Shown one piece after another: positions 34,544-43,015 of a DNA stretch of 64,000 nucleotides. Positions within the stretch are counted from its first letter, which is position 1. The number at the start of each line of letters is the position of its first letter. Source of the DNA: JACMNW01 sp963708425 (GTDB lineage Bacteria > Pseudomonadota > Alphaproteobacteria > Rhodobacterales > Rhodobacteraceae); the NCBI GenBank assembly GCA_963708425.1, contig OY970206.1, positions 1,488,001 through 1,552,000 on the forward strand, in the 5' to 3' direction. Below the pieces are notes generated by a model. That model saw only the letters and a program-made list of their open reading frames with translations, was not told the origin of the DNA and did not search any database. The position numbers were made by a program, and so were the translations under genes.

Positions 34544-36164
34544 TCATCTGCTGGAGGTGCGCAACCTGTCCGTCACCTTTCACACCGTGCGCGGCCCGGT
34601 GCGGGCGGTGCGCAATGTGAGCTGGCACCTGAACCGGGGCGAGGTGCTGGCGATCCTGGGCGAAAGCGGTTCAGGCAAATCGGTGTCGGCCAGCGCCATC
34701 ATGGACCTGATCGACTGCCCCCCCGGTGAGATCACCAACGGCGAACTGCTGTTCGAGGGGCGAGACCTTTTGAAGATGGGGGTCGAGGAACGGCGCGCGA
34801 TCAACGGCAAGCGGATTGCCATGATCTTTCAGGACCCGCTCAGCCACCTGAACCCGGTCTACACGGTGGGCTGGCAGATCGAGGAGACCCTAGTGATCCA
34901 CGGCACCTCGCGTGCCAAGGCCCGGGCTGAAACGCTGGCGCTGATGGCAAAGGTCGGTATCCCCAACCCGGCAGCCTCGGCCGGCAAGTATCCGCACCAG
35001 TTTTCCGGCGGCCAGCGGCAGCGGCTGATGATTGCCATGGCGCTGGCGCTGCGGCCCGACATCCTGATAGCCGACGAACCGACAACGGCGCTGGATGTGA
35101 CCGTGCAGGCGCAGATCCTCTCACTGCTGGAAGTTCTGCAGCATGAAACCGGCATGGGGCTGTTGCTGATCACGCATGATCTGGGCGTGGTCGCCGAAGT
35201 GGCCGACCGGGTGGTCGTGATGAACGCGGGCGAGATCGTCGAACAGGGCACTGCGGCGCAGGTCTATGCCGATCCGCAGCACCCCTATACCAAACGGCTA
35301 ATCGGCGCTGCGCCGGGCAAGGGCGCGATGGCCACGGTAAGCGCCAGTCAGGCCGTGCCGTTGCTGGCGGTCAGCGGGCTGTCGAAATCGTTCGGCGAGT
35401 TCATCGCGCTGCGCGACGCCAGATTCACGCTGGACGAGGGCGAGACGCTGGCGATTGTCGGCGAAAGCGGGTCAGGCAAATCGACGTTGGCGAAATGCCT
35501 GTTGCGGCTGGAAGAGCCGACGGCGGGCAAGGCTATCTACAAGGGCCGCGACCTGTTCACCCTGACGCCGCGCGAGCTGTACCGGATGCGGCGCGACATC
35601 CAGATGGTGTTTCAGGACCCGACGCAAAGCCTCAACCCCCGGATGTCGGTCTACGACCTGATCTCCGAAGCATGGGTCATTCATCCCGGCATTCTGCCGC
35701 GCCCAAAATGGCGGGCGCGCGTGGCTGAACTGCTGGATCAGGTCGGCCTGACGCCGGACCACATGCACCGCTATTCGCACCAGTTTTCCGGTGGCCAGCG
35801 GCAGCGCATCGCCATCGCCCGCGCGCTGGCGCTGGAACCGCGCATCATCGTGTGTGACGAGGCCGTGTCGGCGCTGGACGTGTCGATTCAGGCGCAGGTG
35901 ATCGAGCTCTTGGACGGGCTGCGCAAAAGGCTCGGCCTGTCCTACATATTCATCGCGCATGACCTGCCGGTGGTGCGCGATTTCGCGGACCGAGTTATTG
36001 TGATGCAGGGGGGGCGGATTGTCGAACAGGGACCCGTCCGCCAGATCTTTGAAGCGCCAGCTGAAACCTATACACGCAATCTGCTTGCGGCCTCGCTTGA
36101 CCCTGATCCGGTGGTGCAGGCGGCACGGCGCGACGCGCGGTTGAAGGAAAGCCTGACCACATGA
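34536..36164 (+). CDS. ABC transporter ATP-binding protein, DppD-DppF fusion
   Basis: 542 aa containing two complete ATPase domains. Domain 1: Walker A GESGSGKS (about 40), signature FSGGQRQRL, Walker B ILIADEPT. Domain 2: Walker A GESGSGKST (about 310), signature FSGGQRQRI, Walker B IIVCDEAVSALD. The two ATPases of a Dpp/Opp transporter, usually separate genes, are joined as in GsiA. Overlaps the DppC gene by 8 nt and the next gene by 4 nt. Confidence 0.93.
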   Translation: MADHLLEVRNLSVTFHTVRGPVRAVRNVSWHLNRGEVLAILGESGSGKSVSASAIMDLIDCPPGEITNGELLFEGRDLLKMGVEERRAINGKRIAMIFQDPLSHLNPVYTVGWQIEETLVIHGTSRAKARAETLALMAKVGIPNPAASAGKYPHQFSGGQRQRLMIAMALALRPDILIADEPTTALDVTVQAQILSLLEVLQHETGMGLLLITHDLGVVAEVADRVVVMNAGEIVEQGTAAQVYADPQHPYTKRLIGAAPGKGAMATVSASQAVPLLAVSGLSKSFGEFIALRDARFTLDEGETLAIVGESGSGKSTLAKCLLRLEEPTAGKAIYKGRDLFTLTPRELYRMRRDIQMVFQDPTQSLNPRMSVYDLISEAWVIHPGILPRPKWRARVAELLDQVGLTPDHMHRYSHQFSGGQRQRIAIARALALEPRIIVCDEAVSALDVSIQAQVIELLDGLRKRLGLSYIFIAHDLPVVRDFADRVIVMQGGRIVEQGPVRQIFEAPAETYTRNLLAASLDPDPVVQAARRDARLKESLTT

Positions 36165-37108
36165 AACCCGATGTTCTGGTGCTGTATCCCACGCTTGTCC
36201 CGCAATTGCAGGTGCTGGACCAGCTTTACACCCTGCACCGCTATGACCTTGCCGAAGGGCCCGCCAAGGCGGCGCTGCTGGAACGTGTCGGCTCCCTGTG
36301 CCGCGCTGCGGTCCTGAACGGCCACACCGCCCTGACGCGCGAGATGCTGGCGCATCTGCCCGCCTTGCAGGTGGTCGCCTGTTCGTCGGCCGGCTACGAA
36401 TCCATCGACGTGGCGGCGCTGAACGAACGCGGCATCAAGCTGACCAACTCGTCGGATGCGCTGTCTGATGACGTGGCCGATACCGCGCTGCTGCTGCTGT
36501 TGGCGGCACGGCGGGGGTTGGTTGGCGGGCACCAGTATGTGACCTCGGGCGACTGGGGGCGCAAGGGCATGTTCCCTCTGCAATCGGCGGTGCGGGGCAA
36601 GCGGTTGGGCATCGTCGGCATGGGCAAGATCGGGCAGGCGATCATCACCCGGGCGCAGGCCGTGGGTCTGGAGATCAGCTATTTCAGCCGGACGGCCAAG
36701 CCCGGGGTGAACCTGCCGTTTCAGCCGGACCTGCACGCACTGGCAACATGGGCGGACATCCTGATTGTCATCGTGGCCGGTGGTGCCGGGACGATGAACC
36801 TGATCGACGCGCCGATCCTGCGGGCGCTGGGGCCGCAGGGCACGCTGGTCAACGTCAGCCGGGGGACCGTGGTGGATGAAACCGCGCTGATCGCAGCCCT
36901 GCAGGACGGTGGCCTTGGCTCGGCTGGTCTGGATGTCTACTGGAACGAACCCAACCCCGACCCGGTACTGACCGCGCTGGCCAATGTGACGCTGTATCCG
37001 CATCACGCCAGCGGCACGGTCGAGACCCGCGCGGCGATGGCTCAGACCGTCGTGGACAATCTGGCCGCCCATTTCGCCGGCAGGCCGCTGCCGAACGCGG
37101 TGAACTGA
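36161..37108 (+). CDS. D-isomer-specific 2-hydroxyacid dehydrogenase
   Basis: 315 aa, NAD(P)-dependent glyoxylate/hydroxypyruvate-reductase-like. Cofactor motif GIVGMGKIGQAI, catalytic Arg in VNVSRGTVVDE, Glu in YWNEPN and His in LYPHHASGTVETR are all present. ATG overlaps the ATPase stop, so part of the transporter operon; likely reduces or oxidises a 2-oxo/2-hydroxy acid taken up or produced by the pathway. Confidence 0.9.
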   Translation: MKPDVLVLYPTLVPQLQVLDQLYTLHRYDLAEGPAKAALLERVGSLCRAAVLNGHTALTREMLAHLPALQVVACSSAGYESIDVAALNERGIKLTNSSDALSDDVADTALLLLLAARRGLVGGHQYVTSGDWGRKGMFPLQSAVRGKRLGIVGMGKIGQAIITRAQAVGLEISYFSRTAKPGVNLPFQPDLHALATWADILIVIVAGGAGTMNLIDAPILRALGPQGTLVNVSRGTVVDETALIAALQDGGLGSAGLDVYWNEPNPDPVLTALANVTLYPHHASGTVETRAAMAQTVVDNLAAHFAGRPLPNAVN

Positions 37109-37114
37109 CCCGCA

Positions 37115-38491
37115 ATGCCGTTTGACCGGGTTCTTGGACAGGCGCTGATCGCGGTGATGGCGGTTGGGCTGGGATTGCTGGCCGGCGTGCCGCTGCGACC
37201 CTTGGGATGGGCGCTGGTGGCGGCGGTTGTGGTGGTGGCCGGGTTGACGCGGCGCCTGACGCTGCGCGAGGGGTATCTGTTGTCACTGGTGGCGGGGCTG
37301 AGCCTGCTGGTCTGGCTGCTGCATCCGGCGCAGGCGGCGGGGGTGCTGGCCGGGGCGCTGGATCAGGCCACTTACCTGATGTGTTTCATCCTGACCCTGG
37401 GGCTGTTGAACGAGGCGGCCTCCACCTCGCCCGCCGTGGCCGATGTCGGGCTGTATCTGACGCGGCAACCGCCCGCCCGGCGCTATGCGGTGCTGAACCT
37501 GGGCACGGCGGCGCTGGCGGTGATGTTCAACATCGGCACGATCAGCTTTCTGGTGCCGCTGGTGCAGCGCGGAATCGCGGCGCGGGGTGCGGATGACGGG
37601 CTAAACCCGGTGCGGCAGCGGCGGCAGATCTCGGCACTGATGCGCGGCTTTGCCTGGTCGGTGATCTGGTCGCCTACCGCGGTTGCGCTGGTGGTGGTGG
37701 CCGGATTGATTCCGGGGGTCGAACGGGGCCGCTGGATGGTGATCGGGTTTGCAGTGTTTGGCCTGATGCTGGTGGTGGGCGCTCTGGAGGACTGGCTGCG
37801 GTTCCGTCACCTGCGTGGACGCGGCGGGATTGTGGTCAGCCCGGTGCCCTGGGCTGCTGCCCTGCGGTTTGCGGCGGCCTGTGGCTGGCTGATGGGGATG
37901 ACGGTGCTGATTGCCGAGCTGACCGGCGGCGGCATCATGACTGGGTTGCTGCTCAGCTGTCCGCTGATGCTGTTGGGCTGGCAGGGGGCGCAGACCCGTC
38001 TGGGGCCGGCCTTTGCCCATCGGCTGCGCCGAATCGTCGATCGCGTGCCCGAGGCGGCACCGGTGGCGGTGACGCTGGCCTCGTCCGGCTTTGTCGGGCG
38101 GGTGGCGGCCGATCTGGTGCAAGCCGAGGCGGTGGCCCGGGTGCTGGGGTTTGACCGGATGCCGGATTTCTTGCTGCTGTGGTTCATTCCCGTGGCGCTG
38201 GTGGCGTTCAGCCTGCTGGCGCTTAGCCCCATAATGATGGCGGTGTTCTTTGGCAGTCTGTTTGGCAGTCTGGCCGTGATGCCCGCCGATCCCACGCTGA
38301 TTGCCTTTGCCATTTCCTGCGGATGGGCGCTGGCGATGACCTTTTCGCCCTTTGCCACGCCAGTGCTGATGGCGCAGCGCGCGGCGGGGATCGTGCCGCG
38401 CCAGTTGACGCTCGACTGGAACCTGACGTTCTCGCTGGTGGCGGCTGCGGCCCTGCTGCCGGTGTTTGTGGTGCTGACCGGCGGCCGCTAG
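37115..38491 (+). CDS. Polytopic inner-membrane protein of unknown family
   Basis: 458 aa, about 11-12 hydrophobic segments, Arg-rich loops on alternate sides. I do not recognise the family; the layout, with a break in the middle (GALEDWLRFRHLRGRGG) and two halves with NIGTISFLVPLVQRG- and ALSPIMMAVFFGSLFGSL-like segments, recalls ion-transporter-superfamily carriers (citrate/anion or Na+/H+ type). Six nt after the dehydrogenase stop, in the ABC operon. Could be a second uptake route or an exporter for the same acid. Confidence 0.6.
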   Translation: MPFDRVLGQALIAVMAVGLGLLAGVPLRPLGWALVAAVVVVAGLTRRLTLREGYLLSLVAGLSLLVWLLHPAQAAGVLAGALDQATYLMCFILTLGLLNEAASTSPAVADVGLYLTRQPPARRYAVLNLGTAALAVMFNIGTISFLVPLVQRGIAARGADDGLNPVRQRRQISALMRGFAWSVIWSPTAVALVVVAGLIPGVERGRWMVIGFAVFGLMLVVGALEDWLRFRHLRGRGGIVVSPVPWAAALRFAAACGWLMGMTVLIAELTGGGIMTGLLLSCPLMLLGWQGAQTRLGPAFAHRLRRIVDRVPEAAPVAVTLASSGFVGRVAADLVQAEAVARVLGFDRMPDFLLLWFIPVALVAFSLLALSPIMMAVFFGSLFGSLAVMPADPTLIAFAISCGWALAMTFSPFATPVLMAQRAAGIVPRQLTLDWNLTFSLVAAAALLPVFVVLTGGR

Positions 38492-39216
38492 GACTTGAAA
38501 TAGGACGGATATTTGGCACGCAGCGCCTCGACCCGGCTGACCGTCTGGCTCAGATGGTCACGGATGGCGGTAAGGGCGGCGGCTTCGTCCTTTGCCTCGA
38601 TCGCGGCGATGATGGCGCGGTGGCCGTCCAGAATGCGGCGGATCTTGCCTTCGTTCGGCAGGTCGAGCCTGCGAACCCGGTTCAGATGCCCCGACCGCGA
38701 CCGCAGCAGCGCGTGCAGGCCCGGCTGGCCTGCGGCGGCCATCAACGTCTGGTGAAACACTTCGTCCAGTTCCTGAAACGCCGGCAGTTCCGCAAGACTG
38801 CCGGACAGTTCTTCTTGCAGAGTCAGGATCACCTTCAACCGCGACAGCGAGGTGGCATCACACTCATGCGACAGACGGCGCAGCACCTCGGTCTCGACGG
38901 CCAGCCGCAGGAAATGCGCCTCGTGCATCTTGGTGGTGTCGATGCGCGTCACCACGGTGCGCGATTGCGGATAGATATCGACCAACCCCTCGGCCTCCAG
39001 CTTTTGCAGGGCTTCGCGCAGGGGGGTCTGGCTGACGTCATAGTGCTGGGCCAGCTCAATACGGGACAGCACGGTTTCCGGCGGCAGGTCCAGGGTGATG
39101 ATGCGCTGGCGCAGCGCGTCCAGCGTGCGCCCCGCCGCCGATTGCGACCCGGGTCCGCCAGCCAGACCGCCCAGAACCGTATACCGCGGTAACGCCGCTG
39201 CAATGCCCGACTGCAT
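38488..39216 (-). CDS. GntR-family (FCD) transcriptional regulator
   Basis: 242 aa; HTH with SRIELAQHYDVSQTPLREALQKLEAEGLVDIYPQSR (about 51-86) and FCD domain with ligand/metal His (FQELDEVFHQTL; DGHRAIIAAIEAKD). It ends head-on with the membrane-protein gene (stops overlap by 4 nt) and lies divergently 139 bp from the dehydratase operon, whose promoter carries CTAATATATTAG. The same palindrome precedes the ABC operon, so it probably represses both. Confidence 0.92.
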   Translation of the reverse strand: MQSGIAAALPRYTVLGGLAGGPGSQSAAGRTLDALRQRIITLDLPPETVLSRIELAQHYDVSQTPLREALQKLEAEGLVDIYPQSRTVVTRIDTTKMHEAHFLRLAVETEVLRRLSHECDATSLSRLKVILTLQEELSGSLAELPAFQELDEVFHQTLMAAAGQPGLHALLRSRSGHLNRVRRLDLPNEGKIRRILDGHRAIIAAIEAKDEAAALTAIRDHLSQTVSRVEALRAKYPSYFKS

Positions 39217-39279
39217 TCACGCCTCCCTGCCTTTGTCTGATCACATCACGGCAAAATCGCGGTTGCAACAACTGATAGC

Positions 39280-39291
39280 CTAATATATTAG
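39280..39291 (+). promoter_or_regulatory. CTAATATATTAG perfect palindrome, likely GntR operator
   Basis: 12-bp perfect palindrome, 65 bp upstream of the dehydratase ATG at 39356 and 63 bp upstream of the divergent GntR gene. AGTA follows as in the copy at 30998. Confidence 0.6.
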
Positions 39292-39355
39292 TAGATATGA
39301 AGACTGCTCAGTCCACCACCGGCATCGGGCGGCGCGAAAATCGCGGAGGGGCAAG

Positions 39356-41083
39356 ATGAAGGAATACAAGGTTCTGCGCTCGGCCCGCTGGATGGTGCCG
39401 GATGATCTGCGCAGCTTTGGCCACCGGTCGCGGACCATGCAGATGGGCTATGATCCGGTCGATTGGGAAGGTCGCCCGATCATTGCGGTGATCAACACCT
39501 GGTCCGAAGCGCAGCCCTGCCACATGCATTTCAAGGACCGGGTGGAATGGGTCAAGCGCGGCATCCTGCAACAAGGCGGTTTCCCGATGGAACTGCCGGC
39601 GCTGTCGCTGTCGGAAAACTATGTGAAACCGACGACCATGCTCTATCGCAACATGCTGGCGATGGAGACGGAGGAACTGCTGCGTTCGCATCCGGTTGAC
39701 GGCGCGGTGCTGATGGGCGGCTGCGACAAGACCACGCCGGGTCTGGTGATGGGGGCGGTGTCGATGGGCCTACCCTTCGTATTCCTTCCCGCCGGGCCGA
39801 TGCTGCGCGGCAACTACGCGGGCAAGGCCCTGGGGTCCGGCACCGACGGGTTCAAATACTGGGACGAACGCCGCGCCGGCACGATTTCCAAGGAAGAATG
39901 GGTCGGCATCGAGGGCGGCATCGCCCGCAGCTATGGCCATTGCATGACCATGGGCACCGCCAGCACGATGACCGCGATAGCCGAGGCGATGGGCCTGACG
40001 TTGCCCGGCGCCTCCTCGATCCCTGCCGCCGATGCCAACCATCAGCGCATGTCCACCCAATGCGGACGGCGGATTGTCGATATGGTGTGGGAAGACCTGA
40101 CGCCGGGCAAGATCATCACCCCCGCCGCCGTGGAAAACGCGGTCAAGGTAGCGATGGCGACGGGCTGTTCCACCAATGCCATCATCCATCTGATTGCCAT
40201 GGCCCGCCGCGCCGGGGTGCCGCTGAGCCTGGACGATCTGGACCGCATCGGCCGCACCACGCCGGTCATCGCCAATGTGCGGCCGTCGGGCACGGCCTAT
40301 CTTATGGAGGATTTCTATTATGCGGGCGGTCTGCGCGCGCTGATGAAGGAACTGCTGGGGGTGCTGGACCCCTCTGCCATCACCGTCACCGGGCGGCCCT
40401 TGGTTGAGGGGTTGGAAACGGCCAAAAACTACAACCCCGACGTGATCCGCCCGCTGTCGAACCCGGTCTATCACGAAGGCTCGCTGGCCGTTCTGAAGGG
40501 CAATCTGTGCCCCGATGGCGCGGTGATCAAACCCGCCGCCTGCGATCCGAAATTCCATGTGCATTCCGGCCCGGCACTGGTGGCCGGCAGCTACCCCGAG
40601 CTGAAGAAGATCATCGACGACCCCGATTATCCGATGACGCCCGACACCGTGCTGGTCTTGCGCAATGCCGGGCCGCAGGGCGGGCCGGGGATGCCGGAAT
40701 GGGGGATGATCCCGATGCCCAAGGCGCTGCTGAAGCTGGGCCTGCGCGACATGGTGCGCCTGTCGGATGCGCGGATGTCGGGCACCTCGTTTGGCGCATG
40801 CGTGCTGCATGTTGCCCCCGAGGCCTGGGTAGGCGGACCGCTTGCATTGCTGAAGACCGGCGATATCGTGGATCTGAACGTGCCCGAGCGCAGCCTGAAC
40901 ATGCGGGTGTCCGATGAGGAACTGGCGGCGCGGCGCGCGGCTTGGGTGGCGCCAGTCGCGCATTATGAACGCGGTTACGGCTTCATGTTCAACAAACATG
41001 TCGAGCAAGCCGATAAAGGCTGCGATTTTGATTTCCTGCGCGCCGATTTTGGCGGGCCAGCCCCAGAGCCGGTGATTTACTGA
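39356..41083 (+). CDS. IlvD/Edd-family sugar-acid dehydratase
   Basis: 575 aa, [2Fe-2S]-dependent aldonic/aldaric acid dehydratase. The three cluster cysteines are at C55 (QPCHMHF), C123 (GGCDKTTP) and C196 (GHCMTMGTAS); catalytic Ser in SDARMSGTSFG. Produces a 2-keto-3-deoxy acid. First gene of the catabolic operon. The exact substrate (arabinonate, galactonate, xylonate, or an aldarate) cannot be read from the sequence; clearly diverged from the L-arabinonate dehydratase at 52-53.7 kb. Confidence 0.9.
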   Translation: MKEYKVLRSARWMVPDDLRSFGHRSRTMQMGYDPVDWEGRPIIAVINTWSEAQPCHMHFKDRVEWVKRGILQQGGFPMELPALSLSENYVKPTTMLYRNMLAMETEELLRSHPVDGAVLMGGCDKTTPGLVMGAVSMGLPFVFLPAGPMLRGNYAGKALGSGTDGFKYWDERRAGTISKEEWVGIEGGIARSYGHCMTMGTASTMTAIAEAMGLTLPGASSIPAADANHQRMSTQCGRRIVDMVWEDLTPGKIITPAAVENAVKVAMATGCSTNAIIHLIAMARRAGVPLSLDDLDRIGRTTPVIANVRPSGTAYLMEDFYYAGGLRALMKELLGVLDPSAITVTGRPLVEGLETAKNYNPDVIRPLSNPVYHEGSLAVLKGNLCPDGAVIKPAACDPKFHVHSGPALVAGSYPELKKIIDDPDYPMTPDTVLVLRNAGPQGGPGMPEWGMIPMPKALLKLGLRDMVRLSDARMSGTSFGACVLHVAPEAWVGGPLALLKTGDIVDLNVPERSLNMRVSDEELAARRAAWVAPVAHYERGYGFMFNKHVEQADKGCDFDFLRADFGGPAPEPVIY

Positions 41084-42288
41084 TGAGCCTTGACCTTTCC
41101 CGCCGCCTGATCCCGTCCCGCCCGCCTTTGGCCGGTGCCCCGCGTGGGGCCGCCAGTCAGGATGCCATCGCTGGAATGCAGATCAGCCATATCATCATTC
41201 CGCTGCAAAACCCGCTGTCGGATGCCAAGGTGCTGACTGGGCGGCAATCGCCGCTGGCGGCAGTGGATATCCTCGCCGTCGAAATGGTCAGTGAGGCCGG
41301 GCATGTCGGCATGGGGTTTTCCTATACGCTGCGCGCCGGGGGTGCCGGAATGTACGCGCTGGCTTGCGAAATTGCGCCGCGCATCATGGGGCAAGACCCC
41401 AATGATATCGGCCGGCTGTGGGAACTGCTGCGCTGGCAGACCAATTCACTGGGTCGCGGCGGCATGTCCTATCAGACCATCGCCGCCTTTGACGTGGCGC
41501 TATGGGATATGAAGGCCCGCCGCGCCGCGCTACCTTTGGCAAAACTGCTGGGGGCGCACCGCGACACGCTGCGGATCTACAACTCCGAAGGCCAGTATCT
41601 GCAAGCCTCGATTGCCGAGATCAAGGCGGCGGCTGACCGTTCGCTGGCTCTGGGCATCGGCGGCATCAAGATGAAAGTTGGCCAGCCCGACGGGCAAGAA
41701 GACTTGCGCCGCATCAACGCCATGCGCACCCATCTGGCCGAGGATGTGGCGCTGATGATCGACGCCAACCAACAATGGGACCGCGCCTATGCTCTGCAAT
41801 TCGGGCGGATCGTCGATGACATGGGGCTTGCCTTCATCGAGGAACCGCTGGATGCGCTGGATTTTGCCGGCCATGCCGCGCTTGCGTGTGACCTCGCCAC
41901 CCCCATCGCCACTGGCGAAATGCTGACCTCGCCCGCCGAGGCCATCGGACTAGTGCAGGCGGGCGGCTGCGACATCAGCCAGGTCGATGCTCTGCGGATC
42001 GGCGGGATCACCCCCTTTCTGAAAGCCATGGCCGCCGCCGAGGAACACCGCGTCGCCATCGCCCCGCCTTGGGTGATGGAGATTCACGTCCACCTTGCCG
42101 CCGCCTTCCCCGAAGAGCCGTGGATCGAGCATTTCCACTGGCTTGAGGTGCTGTTCAACGAACGGCTTGATATTTCGAACGGCCGGGTGGCAGTGCCCTC
42201 GCGGCACGGTCTTGGCCTGTCGCTGTCGGATCAGGCGCGCGACTGGAGCCTGTCTACCCATGCCATCGGCACCCACGTTCCCGTCTGA
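41083..42288 (+). CDS. Enolase-superfamily dehydratase, talarate/galactarate-dehydratase-like
   Basis: 401 aa; TGATG overlap with the previous gene. Very similar along its length to Salmonella L-talarate/galactarate dehydratase as I remember it: SDAKVLTGRQ, RAGGAGMYA, ALWDMKARRAALPLAKLLGAHRD, GIGGIKMKVGQP, MIDANQQWDRA, FIEEPLDA, GEMLTS. Metal ligands (D227, E279 and the EEP acid) and the KxK base K198 are kept, but the position of the general-acid His328 is proline (P329 in IAPPWVMEIH). Asp302 of the His-Asp dyad remains. It may have altered chemistry or substrate. Confidence 0.85.
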   Translation: MSLDLSRRLIPSRPPLAGAPRGAASQDAIAGMQISHIIIPLQNPLSDAKVLTGRQSPLAAVDILAVEMVSEAGHVGMGFSYTLRAGGAGMYALACEIAPRIMGQDPNDIGRLWELLRWQTNSLGRGGMSYQTIAAFDVALWDMKARRAALPLAKLLGAHRDTLRIYNSEGQYLQASIAEIKAAADRSLALGIGGIKMKVGQPDGQEDLRRINAMRTHLAEDVALMIDANQQWDRAYALQFGRIVDDMGLAFIEEPLDALDFAGHAALACDLATPIATGEMLTSPAEAIGLVQAGGCDISQVDALRIGGITPFLKAMAAAEEHRVAIAPPWVMEIHVHLAAAFPEEPWIEHFHWLEVLFNERLDISNGRVAVPSRHGLGLSLSDQARDWSLSTHAIGTHVPV

Positions 42289-42297
42289 GGAGGCATC

Positions 42298-43008
42298 ATG
42301 AACCCCGATACGCATGCAAAGCTTATGGGCGTTTCAGTGGCCACGCTGGCCACAGCCCTGTTCAAACGCGGCTTGCGCAATCAGGTGTTGCAGGACGTCC
42401 GCCCTGTGGCGCGCAAGGGTCGTAACATGGTCGGCCCTGCGTTCACCCTGCGCTATATTCCGGCGCGCGAAGACCGCAACACGCTGGCTGAGTTCCGCAA
42501 CCCGATGCATCCGCAGCGGCAGGCGGTTGAACAATGCCCGGTCGGCAGCATCCTGATGATGGACAGCCGCAAGGACGCCCGCGCGGCAAGTTCGGGCGAT
42601 ATCCTGATCACCCGCCTGATGGTGCGCGGCGGGGCGGGCGTCGTCACTGACGGCGGCTTTCGTGATTCTATGGTGATCGGCGCGCTGGATATCCCCGCCT
42701 ATCATCAGCGTGCCTCTAGCCCCACCAACCTGACCCTGCATGAGGCGATTGAGATCAACGGCCCGATCGGCTGCGGCGATGTCGCGGTGTTTCCGGGCGA
42801 TGTGGTGGTGGGCGACGATGATGCAGTCATCATCATCCCGGCAGGCATTGCCGACGACGTGGCGATGGAAGCTGTCGAGATGACCGCGTATGAGGATTTC
42901 GTGGTCGACCGGGTCAAATCCGGGGCCACGATCATTGGGCTTTATCCGCCCACCGACACGTCCAACCTTGCGCTGTTCGCCGACTGGCGCAGCGTCAACA
43001 ATCGCTGA
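42298..43008 (+). CDS. RraA-like / HMG-CHA aldolase family protein
   Basis: 236 aa. Resembles class-II 4-hydroxy-4-methyl-2-oxoglutarate aldolase and RraA: GPAFTLRY, GVVTDGGFRDS (the metal/pyruvate R-D pair) and GCGDVAVFPGDVVVGDDDAVIIIP. AGGAGG just before the ATG. In sugar-acid operons these proteins may act as aldolase or oxaloacetate decarboxylase; the ribonuclease-regulator name is not supported by this context. Confidence 0.8.
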   Translation: MNPDTHAKLMGVSVATLATALFKRGLRNQVLQDVRPVARKGRNMVGPAFTLRYIPAREDRNTLAEFRNPMHPQRQAVEQCPVGSILMMDSRKDARAASSGDILITRLMVRGGAGVVTDGGFRDSMVIGALDIPAYHQRASSPTNLTLHEAIEINGPIGCGDVAVFPGDVVVGDDDAVIIIPAGIADDVAMEAVEMTAYEDFVVDRVKSGATIIGLYPPTDTSNLALFADWRSVNNR

Positions 43009-43015
43009 GGACACC

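Noticed and set aside
42298..43008. RraA as an RNase E regulator
   Set aside because: The operon is purely catabolic and the aldolase-type metal/pyruvate residues are kept, so the RNase name was not used as function.
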